Positions 7,156 through 14,400 of a DNA stretch of 17,974 nt are shown in pieces. The stretch is taken from contig NZ_CAKVKB010000076.1 in assembly GCF_934754915.1 (NCBI RefSeq), forward strand, positions 1 to 17,974, written 5' to 3'. Below the pieces are notes generated by a model, which was not told where the DNA came from, did no database searches, and saw only the letters and a list, made by a program, of their open reading frames with translations. The DNA comes from an uncultured Clostridium sp. Its GTDB lineage: Bacteria; Bacillota; Clostridia; Clostridiales; Clostridiaceae. Numbering within the stretch: the stretch's first letter is position 1; each line of letters begins with the position of its first letter. The position numbers were made by a program, and so were the translations under genes.

Positions 7156-10100
7156 CTATACTCTTCCAAGATAAATTATTCTTTCTATTTGAAGAACAAA
7201 ATCATTTTTTTGGAATTCTTCCAGTTTTTCAACCACATCATTTATATCAATTTCATTTTCATTTATTTTTCCCGTAACAAGTCCCATAAACAATACAATA
7301 TATTTTTCAACTTCATAATCCATATGTTTCCACCACTCAAAAGCTCCTATACTTTCCACTTTTCTTATATAGCCTAAAGCTTCATCATATCTTTCTTTAT
7401 GAACCAACACCAAGGCTTTATTTATATTTGCCATATCACTTCCCTGTGATACTGCATTTTCTATAAGCATCTCATAATCAGGATATATTTCTTCATTATT
7501 TACTTCTCCACGCCTTATCATGTATGCAAGATTTAAGCATCTGTCATTATTTAATTTATATAAAAGATAATAGTAATTTTCTGCAGTTTTGAATTTTTTG
7601 TTCATATAAGCATCTGTTCCTATGTTTCCCAAAATAACTTCCACTTCTTTTTTTATCCTGTCACTTCTTTCATAAAGTCTTTCAGCATATTCTTCTATTC
7701 TGCTAAATTCAGTATCTTTATTGTTTACCAATATAATAAATTCAGCAAGTAATACTTCATCTTTAACTTCATCAGATGAATCATTACAGTTATTTTGAAG
7801 ATGTTCATAAATAAGATTTGCACTTTCAAAATTTATTTTTGCTGCACTTTGAATAAATTCACGTATTGTTTTTATAATTTTAACATCATCTTTGTAAGCC
7901 GTTTCTATCTCATCATATATTTTTATGCCTTCATCAACATCTCCAGATTTAATAAGCATGTCTGCTTGCTGCAGCATTGTTTCAACTGCCTTTGTGTTTA
8001 TTACTTTCCTGTCATCATTTGATTTGCACAAACTTATTATTTCATTACACATTTCTTTTGTATCAATATGCGACACATTATCTTTAAGACAATATGATTT
8101 AAATATTTTCGCTTCCATTATTAAAGATTTTATTTTAATATCTGCATCTTCTTTTCGTACTTTTATTATATTGTTGTAAAGTTCAACTGCTTCTTTCTGA
8201 TTTCCACTGTTATGAAGTCCTATAGCTTTACATAATATAATCTGCATAATTATCAGCTTTATCTTTTCATCTTTTTCATTTTTATATAAGTTTAATATTT
8301 CATTACATTTCTTTACTATTATTTCATCTTTTTCATTTTTTGTGAATATAACAATCTTATTAAGTCTTGCTTGAGCTACAGCATACCTTATTTCATGATC
8401 AAAATCACAATTGTAATTATTTATAATATCATTATACACTTCAATTGCTTCATAAAAATTTTCATCCAATTCCAAAACCTCTCCTTTTTCAAGAAGTGAT
8501 TTTACAGCTATTCTTCTTATATTTTGATCCTTATCATTTCTATAATTAATATATATTTCATTTAGAACTTCCTCTGCTTCAATAAGTTTCATGTTTTTTT
8601 TCAAAATTGATCCCTGAAGAAGAAAACCCTCAATAAATAAATGTTTGAATTTCAAATCTCCTTTTCTATAATATTTAGTTTTTAAAGATTCTATTTCTTT
8701 AAGAGCTTTATCATATTCTCCTATATCATTAAAAATCTGTGCTTTTCTCAGACTGCATACTATAAAAATCTTTTCCGACCATTCTTTATCATATGTATAA
8801 GCTGAAAATTTTTCAGTCTCTTCAATAGCTTTTACAGCTTCTTCATACCTGTCTTTTTTTATAAAATATTCTGCCTGCTTAATATATACTTTTACAAGCA
8901 TTTTTCTATCCTCAATCTCATTCCATTTTGAAACTTTATCTATTATATTATTATATAAATTTTCATCATACTCCTGTTCATACATCAGTTTCAAACACAT
9001 AAGTTCTCTATATACTTCTCTGTATTCTTTTGAATTTTCATTTATGCTATTCAAAATATTCAATCCTTCATTTGTTTTTATTCTGTTAGAATTATAATTA
9101 TCATTGAATTTTATTTCTTCTATTAACAGCTTTAATAGTTTTATCTTGTCATAATCAGATGCTGTTTTTTCTATACCTTTATAAAACTTTTCATATAAAA
9201 TTATTATTTTTTTTAAATTATTCCTGTTCAATCCTGCTGCACTGCTTTCTTCTGCTATAATTGAAATATATTTCATTAAAGTCCTTATAGAATTTTCATT
9301 ATGAAATTCTATTTCATGTTCAAATTCTTCAATCTTTTCAAAAACTGCCGCAGTATTTTTTTCTATTATTGCTTTTTTTACTTCACATAATTTTTCATCA
9401 TCAATGTGCTCATCAAATCCTAAAAAAATAAAATTCGAAAACATATTATCAGAAAAATTTTCTTTAAAATATGATCTTAAAAAATTCATTGGATCTTGAA
9501 CTATATCTGGAAATTTTATATTAAATTCATTGATAAATGAACTAAATACCTCATCTGCTTTTAAATATGAATCAGATATTAGATTTTCTAAATCGTTCTG
9601 CATATTATATACAGTATGTTTTTTAGGCATTACAAAAATAGCATCTTCTCTATGTTTAAGCCATTCTGGAAGATGGGCATAATCTTCTTCAGTATGGCAA
9701 AACCAATACATCTTATATTTTAGCGGCATTTTAAGCCTTTCTTTCAATTCTGTCATTATTACATCATCTTCCCATCCGCTGTATCCTATAACAATAGGTG
9801 ACATTTTATTTAATGTGGTTCTCAAAAATGAACGTACATAAAATAATTCATCAGCTTCACCTTTTAAAAACTCTTCTTTTTCATCAATCAGACTGCAACA
9901 GTCATAGAATTCATATGTTCCATATACATGCATTATATTTAAGTTTTTGCTCCTTATATTAAGCTTTTCAGCACTTTCACTCATCTCTGCTACCAGAAGA
10001 TTTTTTTCTCCGAACATCTTAAGTGCATCATATACGAATGTATCAAAATTAGGTGTTACAAGGAGATTTGCTACTTTTCGTGACAATAATATATTTGCAA

Positions 10101-10437
10101 GCTTCACAGCACTTTCAGGTATCTTCTTCCCATTAAGCATATTTTTAATATACTTTTTTCTCGTTTCTTTATGAGGAAAAGCATTTTTAATCCAATATAT
10201 ATATTGATTTTTAATGCTTTCTTCTGTATCAGCATAAAATTTATCACTGCATATACTTCTGCATTCCTCAATAATCTGATCTGCTGTTTTTACTGATTCT
10301 GCACTTATTCCTGCACCTGCAATAAAGAAATATGGATATTGTTTTATGTTTTCTGAGACATCCTCATTTATAAAATAGTATGCTTTTGATATTTCATGAA
10401 CAGCTTTTTCATAATCTCGAATAATATTATCATTCAA
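7156..10437 (-). CDS. SIR2-domain protein with long TPR-like array, candidate defence NADase
   Basis: A 1093-residue protein without signal peptide or membrane segment. Residues about 35-275 are a SIR2-like (SIR2_2 type) domain: the NAD-binding loop FIAGAGISAES (38-48), TPNFD with Asn130 and Asp132, MHVYGT with the catalytic-type His170, and VIGYSGWEDD (216-225). In Bacillus DSR2, as I recall, the essential residues are Asn133 and His171, nearly the same positions. Residues 275-510 are helical. From about 512 to 1030 follow degenerate TPR-like repeats, for example RYEEAVKAIEE (530-540), FYEAIEVYNDIINNY (661-675), QKEAVELYNNII (748-759) and RYDEALGYI (1016-1024). No Walker A motif is seen, so it is not a STAND/Avs protein. 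The likely role is abortive infection by NAD+ depletion when the repeat array senses a phage product; this is inference. It starts at TTG, with AAGGGGG 7 bases upstream; no in-frame ATG occurs before the SIR2 loop. Confidence 0.85.
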   Translation of the reverse strand: MNDNIIRDYEKAVHEISKAYYFINEDVSENIKQYPYFFIAGAGISAESVKTADQIIEECRSICSDKFYADTEESIKNQYIYWIKNAFPHKETRKKYIKNMLNGKKIPESAVKLANILLSRKVANLLVTPNFDTFVYDALKMFGEKNLLVAEMSESAEKLNIRSKNLNIMHVYGTYEFYDCCSLIDEKEEFLKGEADELFYVRSFLRTTLNKMSPIVIGYSGWEDDVIMTELKERLKMPLKYKMYWFCHTEEDYAHLPEWLKHREDAIFVMPKKHTVYNMQNDLENLISDSYLKADEVFSSFINEFNIKFPDIVQDPMNFLRSYFKENFSDNMFSNFIFLGFDEHIDDEKLCEVKKAIIEKNTAAVFEKIEEFEHEIEFHNENSIRTLMKYISIIAEESSAAGLNRNNLKKIIILYEKFYKGIEKTASDYDKIKLLKLLIEEIKFNDNYNSNRIKTNEGLNILNSINENSKEYREVYRELMCLKLMYEQEYDENLYNNIIDKVSKWNEIEDRKMLVKVYIKQAEYFIKKDRYEEAVKAIEETEKFSAYTYDKEWSEKIFIVCSLRKAQIFNDIGEYDKALKEIESLKTKYYRKGDLKFKHLFIEGFLLQGSILKKNMKLIEAEEVLNEIYINYRNDKDQNIRRIAVKSLLEKGEVLELDENFYEAIEVYNDIINNYNCDFDHEIRYAVAQARLNKIVIFTKNEKDEIIVKKCNEILNLYKNEKDEKIKLIIMQIILCKAIGLHNSGNQKEAVELYNNIIKVRKEDADIKIKSLIMEAKIFKSYCLKDNVSHIDTKEMCNEIISLCKSNDDRKVINTKAVETMLQQADMLIKSGDVDEGIKIYDEIETAYKDDVKIIKTIREFIQSAAKINFESANLIYEHLQNNCNDSSDEVKDEVLLAEFIILVNNKDTEFSRIEEYAERLYERSDRIKKEVEVILGNIGTDAYMNKKFKTAENYYYLLYKLNNDRCLNLAYMIRRGEVNNEEIYPDYEMLIENAVSQGSDMANINKALVLVHKERYDEALGYIRKVESIGAFEWWKHMDYEVEKYIVLFMGLVTGKINENEIDINDVVEKLEEFQKNDFVLQIERIIYLGRV

Positions 10438-10444
10438 ATAGATT

Positions 10445-10451
10445 CCCCCTT
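10445..10451 (-). promoter_or_regulatory. Ribosome binding site fixing the TTG start of the SIR2-TPR gene
   Basis: On the minus strand AAGGGGG lies 7 bases before the TTG at 10437. The only nearby ATG (10433) is in another frame and opens a frame that appears to close early. The site therefore decides in favour of the rare TTG start, which may keep expression low. Confidence 0.6.
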
Positions 10452-10606
10452 ATTATTTGAATTGATTAAATCAGCCCTTAACTATATATATTTTTATTAA
10501 TAATAAGATTATGTGGCATCTATTAAATTTCACAAAAAAATTAATAATTGTATATTCCAATTAACAGTGTATAATTAATGATTTCTAATAATTAAGTACA
10601 TACTAA

Positions 10607-10648
10607 AAACAGCTGTTATAGACTATTTTGAATCTATAACAGCTGTTT
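10607..10648 (-). terminator. Terminator of the GH1 gene
   Basis: A perfect 16-bp stem (10607-10622 with 10633-10648) around a 10-base loop lies 12 bases after the stop of the glucosidase gene and is followed on the minus strand by GTTTTTAG. It isolates the SIR2-TPR gene from the sugar gene upstream. Confidence 0.85.
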
Positions 10649-10660
10649 CTTTATTAATAA

Positions 10661-12097
10661 TTATATATTACTTAAATCTTCACCATTAGTTGCAATAACT
10701 TTCTTGTACCAGTCAAAGGATTTCTTTTTAGATCTTTCTAATGTTCCGCTTCCATCATTATTTTTATCAACGTATATAAATCCATAACGTTTCTTCATTT
10801 CACCAGTTGAAGCTGAAACCAAGTCTATACATCCCCATGGAGTATATCCCATAAGATCAACGCCATCTTCTTCAACTGCATCTTTCATAGCTTTAATATG
10901 ATTTCTAAAGTATTCTATTCTTGGCTGGTCATCTACAGTTCCATCTTCTTTCTTAACATCGATTGCACCAAATCCATTTTCAACAATAAACATTGGTAAT
11001 TCATATTTATCATAGAACCAGTTTAATGCATATCTAAGTCCAATAGGATCAATCTGCCATCCCCAGTCACTAGCCTTAACATATTCATTTCTAACTAAAT
11101 CCTTTGTTTCATCATAATCATAATGAACATTGTCTTCACTATGTTTAACTGCAAATGACATATAATAACTGAATCCTATATAATCCACACATCCTTTAGA
11201 TAATATATCTAAATCTTCTTGTGTAATATCAAGATTATATCCCTTTCTTTCAAAGAATTTAGTCATATATTTAGGGTAAGCTCCTCTTATATGTACATCT
11301 GCAAACCAATAACGTTTATGCATTGCACTTGTTGCCATAAATATATCTTCTGGATTACATGTAGCTGGATATATAGGACACATTGCTATCATACATCCAA
11401 TTTGAAAATCTGGATTTATTTCATGACCAATTCTTACAGCTTCTGCACTTGCAACAAGTTCATAGTGTGCTGCCTGATACATTATAAATTCACGATTTTC
11501 ACCTTCCTTGTATTTTATTCCAGAGTTAGTGAAAGGTGCAAAATCATCTACATAGTTTGCTTGATTATTAATTTCATTGAATGTCATCCAATATTTAACT
11601 TTATTTTTATATCTTTCAAAACACACCTTTGCAAATCTTACAAAGAAATCAATACATTTTCTATTTCTAAATCCGCCATATTCTGTTACTAAATGATAAG
11701 GAAGTTCAAAATGTGATAATGTTATTACAGGTTCAATTCCATATTTTAAACATTCATCGAACAAATCATCATAAAATTTTAATCCTTCCTCATTTGGAGT
11801 TTCTTCATCTCCATTTGGAAATATACGAGTCCACGCTATACTTGTTCTGAAACACTTAAATCCCATTTCTGCAAATAATGCTATATCTTCTTTATATCTG
11901 TGGTAAAAATCTATTGCTTCATGATTTGGATAATTTAATCCCTCAATAACTCCATCTGTTATTTCTCTTTTCTTATCTACTGAACCAGCAGTCATTACAT
12001 CAGCAACACTAATACCTTTTCCGCCTTCTTTCCAGCCTCCTTCAAGTTGATGAGCTGCAACTGCTCCTCCCCATAAAAAATCCTTTCTTAATGCCAT
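10661..12097 (-). CDS. 6-phospho-beta-glucosidase (GH1)
   Basis: A 478-residue cytoplasmic glycoside hydrolase family 1 enzyme of the BglA/BglH/AscB group, which splits phosphorylated beta-glucosides such as cellobiose-6-phosphate, salicin or arbutin after uptake by a phosphotransferase system. FLWGGAVAAHQLEG (7-20) is the GH1 N-terminal signature. Acid/base Glu175 lies in TFNEI, nucleophile Glu373 in IVENGFG. The segment LVSASTGEMKKRYGF (426-440) supplies the Ser, Lys and Tyr that bind the 6-phosphate, which separates it from plain beta-glucosidases. The length is normal. An AAAGGGATGTGG stretch precedes the ATG. No PTS or BglG-type antiterminator gene is next to it, so its transporter must be elsewhere. 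It sits between terminators and is probably monocistronic. The exact sugar cannot be read from the sequence. Confidence 0.93.
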   Translation of the reverse strand: MALRKDFLWGGAVAAHQLEGGWKEGGKGISVADVMTAGSVDKKREITDGVIEGLNYPNHEAIDFYHRYKEDIALFAEMGFKCFRTSIAWTRIFPNGDEETPNEEGLKFYDDLFDECLKYGIEPVITLSHFELPYHLVTEYGGFRNRKCIDFFVRFAKVCFERYKNKVKYWMTFNEINNQANYVDDFAPFTNSGIKYKEGENREFIMYQAAHYELVASAEAVRIGHEINPDFQIGCMIAMCPIYPATCNPEDIFMATSAMHKRYWFADVHIRGAYPKYMTKFFERKGYNLDITQEDLDILSKGCVDYIGFSYYMSFAVKHSEDNVHYDYDETKDLVRNEYVKASDWGWQIDPIGLRYALNWFYDKYELPMFIVENGFGAIDVKKEDGTVDDQPRIEYFRNHIKAMKDAVEEDGVDLMGYTPWGCIDLVSASTGEMKKRYGFIYVDKNNDGSGTLERSKKKSFDWYKKVIATNGEDLSNI

Positions 12098-12354
12098 TTA
12101 AACCACATCCCTTTCTTTATCAAAATAATTCCATTTATTACTAATAACGATTACATAAGTTTCATCATTTGCAATTAATTTATAAAAAGCACATTTTAAT
12201 ATAGATAAGCATATAACATTACTAATATAACAAATCTACAATTTCTTATTTATTCTGCAAAATCTATATAATAAAAATGCTCTTTCCTTGATTACATTTT
12301 AAAGCAAATTATTGCTTTTGTTAATATAATATGCCTCAAATAAAATTAATTATA
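12098..12354 (-). other. Leader region of the GH1 gene, no coding sequence seen
   Basis: About 260 AT-rich bases upstream of the glucosidase gene. The only structure noted is a short perfect hairpin, AAAGCAA/TTGCTTT with a 4-base loop (12301-12318). I saw no convincing BglG/LicT antiterminator site, catabolite-response element or strong promoter, although one must lie here because the gene is preceded by a terminator. Confidence 0.4.
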
Positions 12355-12406
12355 TAATAAGGTATATGTTACATACAAAAAACAATATGTAACATATACC
12401 TTATTA
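12355..12406 (-). terminator. Terminator of the sigma-factor operon
   Basis: A perfect 21-bp stem (12355-12375 with 12386-12406) and 10-base loop, 13 bases after the stop of the last operon gene. The downstream tract on the minus strand is AT-rich rather than pure T, so it may end transcription incompletely or work mainly as a 3' stabiliser. Confidence 0.7.
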
Positions 12407-12419
12407 GTTCATTAGAATT

Positions 12420-12710
12420 TTATGAACAGTTCTTCATCATTATTTCTACACTTCCCATAAACATTGCAAAACATGACATAACTATGATAAGAATTATTCC
12501 TGGAAAATCATATTTTATTTTTTCTTCCTTATTTATTACATATGCTGTTAAAACTTCAATTCCCAAAAAAATCAATATTACAGGCCATAATGAAATTATC
12601 CACTTAATCTCCATATTTTTAATAAATGTCTTCAATAAAAATACAATGCCTAAAATAATTAACAAAATACCTGTTGTAAATGTACCAACTCTTCTCCCTT
12701 TAATCATCAT
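12420..12710 (-). CDS. Small membrane protein, LiaI/LiaF-like transmembrane family
   Basis: A 96-residue protein with three hydrophobic helices at about 9-27, 35-53 and 69-87 and a basic start (MMIKGRRVG). The pattern GRRVGTFTTGILLIILGIVFLL followed by LWPVILIFLGIEVL is what is seen in DUF5668 and LiaI-LiaF-like transmembrane regions, found in cell-envelope stress operons; this is a family resemblance, not proof. It is the last gene of the sigma operon and overlaps the stop of the gene before it by 11 bases. The ATG at 12710 (or the next codon) is preferred, since the longer frame would begin at a TTG at 12755 inside the upstream gene and add 15 charged residues. Confidence 0.65.
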   Translation of the reverse strand: MMIKGRRVGTFTTGILLIILGIVFLLKTFIKNMEIKWIISLWPVILIFLGIEVLTAYVINKEEKIKYDFPGIILIIVMSCFAMFMGSVEIMMKNCS

Positions 12711-13227
12711 CTTTCTCACTTTCTCTTTTTTTTCCTGAAATAAGCGAAATTCCAATAAAAATAATAATTACTGATACAATAATTTTAGGAATATATTCAA
12801 TAATGTCATTAATTATTCTAACAACCTGTTGAGGAAAAAATGGCATTATAAAATCAGTAAGATTATTCAATAAAAGATAGCATCCAAATATCAACAGACA
12901 TATGCCAATTATTGCCCCTCTCTTTTTTAACACATTGTCATCAATCTTCATTAAGGATCCTATAGAAAATAAATATTCATCTTTAACGCCTAAAAATTCT
13001 TCTTCATCCATTCCCGATTTATTCAAGCAATCAAAAAAGGCATAAAACCATACAACAGGAATAACATACATTAACGCACCTATGTTAAACCATGACGCAA
13101 TAAAAAATAGAAAGAAAAATACACTCATAAGTGATATTCCGTTTTTCATCAATCCTAAATACATATGTCCTGCTCCAGGCAGCATTGAAAATATAAATGT
13201 TAAAAATCTGCTTTTTTTCTTATACAT
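12700..13227 (-). CDS. Membrane protein with TM2-like N-terminus
   Basis: A 175-residue membrane protein. FSMLPGAGHMYLGLMKNG (13-30) resembles the TM2-domain signature (proline-glycine-rich hairpin followed by a hydrophobic helix). Helices are predicted at about 31-47, 50-66, 104-120 and 147-164; the tail is charged (KKRESEKDDD). No enzyme motif is seen. The ATG overlaps the anti-sigma stop (TAATG), so translation is coupled to it. Its place in a sigma/anti-sigma operon suggests a role in sensing or responding to the envelope state, but no precise function can be given. Confidence 0.7.
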   Translation of the reverse strand: MYKKKSRFLTFIFSMLPGAGHMYLGLMKNGISLMSVFFFLFFIASWFNIGALMYVIPVVWFYAFFDCLNKSGMDEEEFLGVKDEYLFSIGSLMKIDDNVLKKRGAIIGICLLIFGCYLLLNNLTDFIMPFFPQQVVRIINDIIEYIPKIIVSVIIIFIGISLISGKKRESEKDDD

Positions 13228-13652
13228 TACTTAAATACCTCCATACTCATTATTCTGTCTGCTAGTGAATTAAGCTGTGAACATGTTGCAACTGATTTCT
13301 CATAATCAGGTGCTTTTATTTTATTCAGACTTCTTCCTGCAATATAATTAAATGCATTGGAAAATAGCATACATATTGCAATTGAAGCAGCTGCAACTAC
13401 CTTTATACAATAAAATTTAAACTTTTTATTCCTATCGTCTTTCATATTCAGTTTGATACTTTCTTCAAAACCTTCCGGAATTTCTTCAAGTTCACTGTTA
13501 TCGTAACTGCCAGCTAATACTTCTGCACATTCCATACATTCAGAAATATGACCTAAAACTTTAATAAGTTCATCATCACTTAGCATTTCTTTTTTCAGCC
13601 TGCATACAGTATAATCAGAAATATGTCCGTCTTCATTAAACAACTTGTTCAC
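13227..13652 (-). CDS. Transmembrane anti-sigma factor (zinc-finger type)
   Basis: A 141-residue protein with the layout of membrane anti-sigma factors. The cytoplasmic N-terminal part has His35-x3-Cys39-x2-Cys42 (HISECMEC), the HxxxCxxC signature of zinc-binding anti-sigma domains. One transmembrane helix lies at about 83-103 and a short outside tail of about 38 residues carries a single Cys. It should hold the ECF sigma factor inactive at the membrane until a signal releases it. The start is GTG at 13652, inside the sigma stop region (GTGA overlap), with AAGGAGGAG a few bases upstream; the frame also opens at TTG 13670, which lies over that site and is less likely. The outside part is too short for a large sensor, so the neighbouring membrane proteins may take part. 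Confidence 0.8.
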   Translation of the reverse strand: MNKLFNEDGHISDYTVCRLKKEMLSDDELIKVLGHISECMECAEVLAGSYDNSELEEIPEGFEESIKLNMKDDRNKKFKFYCIKVVAAASIAICMLFSNAFNYIAGRSLNKIKAPDYEKSVATCSQLNSLADRIMSMEVFK

Positions 13653-14164
13653 ATAAACTCCTCCTTCCAAAGTTCTCTCAACATTTTTTTAGCCCTATAA
13701 AGTCGTGTTTCCAATGTTTTTAAATTTTCCCCACTTGTTTGTGCCATGGTTGAAAGCTTCACATCATATAAAAAATAATTCTCTGCAACATTTTTATATG
13801 GTTCTTTTAACTTTCTACATAGATTTACTATTCTTTCCCGAGTATTTTTTTCTACAAATACATCTTCTGGTGACCCTGTTTCATCCTTTATATATTCATA
13901 TTCTTCATCTGTTATATTCACTTCTGTCCTGGCTCTATTTTTAAGGAAATCTCTGCATTTGTTTGCAGCAATAGTTGTAAGCCATGCTTTTATGTTCTTA
14001 CCGTCAAATTTGCTGTAATTTGCATACGCATTTAAAAAAGTCTGTTGTGCCAGATCTTCAGCATCAAAATAATTTTTTGAAAAGGATAAACAGATAGTAA
14101 AAATAAGGCGTTCATATTGTTTTATAATATCTGCGAACTGTTCATTTTCAATAATAATCACCAC
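13649..14164 (-). CDS. ECF-type RNA polymerase sigma factor
   Basis: A small sigma-70 family protein of about 171 residues with regions 2 and 4 only. Region 2 contains FDAEDLAQQTFLNAY and the aromatic WLTTIAANKCRDFLKN; region 4 ends with SGENLKTLETRLYRAKKMLRE, the helix-turn-helix for the -35 box. It directs RNA polymerase to a small regulon, usually of envelope functions. No ATG can start it: the first ATG downstream is out of frame and gives only seven codons. GTG 14164 is preferred because AGGA (complement of 14174-14177) lies 9 bases before it; TTG 14170, GTG 14161 or a codon slightly downstream are alternatives. Its stop overlaps the start of the anti-sigma gene, a standard coupled pair. 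Confidence 0.88.
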   Translation of the reverse strand: MVIIIENEQFADIIKQYERLIFTICLSFSKNYFDAEDLAQQTFLNAYANYSKFDGKNIKAWLTTIAANKCRDFLKNRARTEVNITDEEYEYIKDETGSPEDVFVEKNTRERIVNLCRKLKEPYKNVAENYFLYDVKLSTMAQTSGENLKTLETRLYRAKKMLRELWKEEFM

Positions 14165-14188
14165 CTTCAACTATCCTACATTATATGT

Positions 14189-14215
14189 AACGATTGGATT
14201 TAGAAAAACACTTCA
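14189..14215 (-). promoter_or_regulatory. Possible ECF autoregulatory promoter
   Basis: On the minus strand TGAAGT (complement of 14210-14215) and CGTT (complement of 14189-14192) are 17 bases apart, close to the general ECF form of a TGAAAC-like -35 and a CGT-type -10. RNA would start near 14182, just ahead of the AGGA site. A SigA-type TATAAT (complement of 14180-14185) overlaps the same place without a good -35 box. Such overlap would allow both basal and self-activated transcription, but the match is only suggestive. Confidence 0.35.
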
Positions 14216-14281
14216 ATTTTATAAAAAATCTTTTCCAATTTTTATTTGAATTTACAAATGATTATTTTCTAATTATAAAAA

Positions 14282-14321
14282 TTAAAGGATATATATCCTA
14301 TTTGATGATACATATCCTTAA
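14282..14321 (-). terminator. Terminator of the surface-protein gene
   Basis: A stem of about 15 bp with one bulge and one mismatch (14282-14297 with 14307-14321) is followed on the minus strand by TAATTTTTAT. It lies about 80 bases after the surface-protein stop and separates that gene from the sigma operon. Confidence 0.6.
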
Positions 14322-14400
14322 AATTTTTCAAACTAAATTATATCTGCACATTTACTATTTATTTTTAATTCACGAGACAAACTCTTCTATGTTATTATTG

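Noticed and set aside
7156..10437. STAND/Avs or Thoeris ThsA assignment for the SIR2 protein
   Set aside because: No Walker A/B motifs for a STAND NTPase and no SLOG domain or neighbouring TIR gene for Thoeris were seen.
11219..11692. 157-codon plus-strand frame
   Set aside because: Antisense to the conserved GH1 gene, Cys/Ile/Phe-rich low-quality text, no ribosome site or family.
12098..12354. BglG-type antiterminator or riboswitch upstream of the GH1 gene
   Set aside because: Only a 7-bp AT-rich hairpin was found; no conserved antiterminator sequence or riboswitch core could be recognised.
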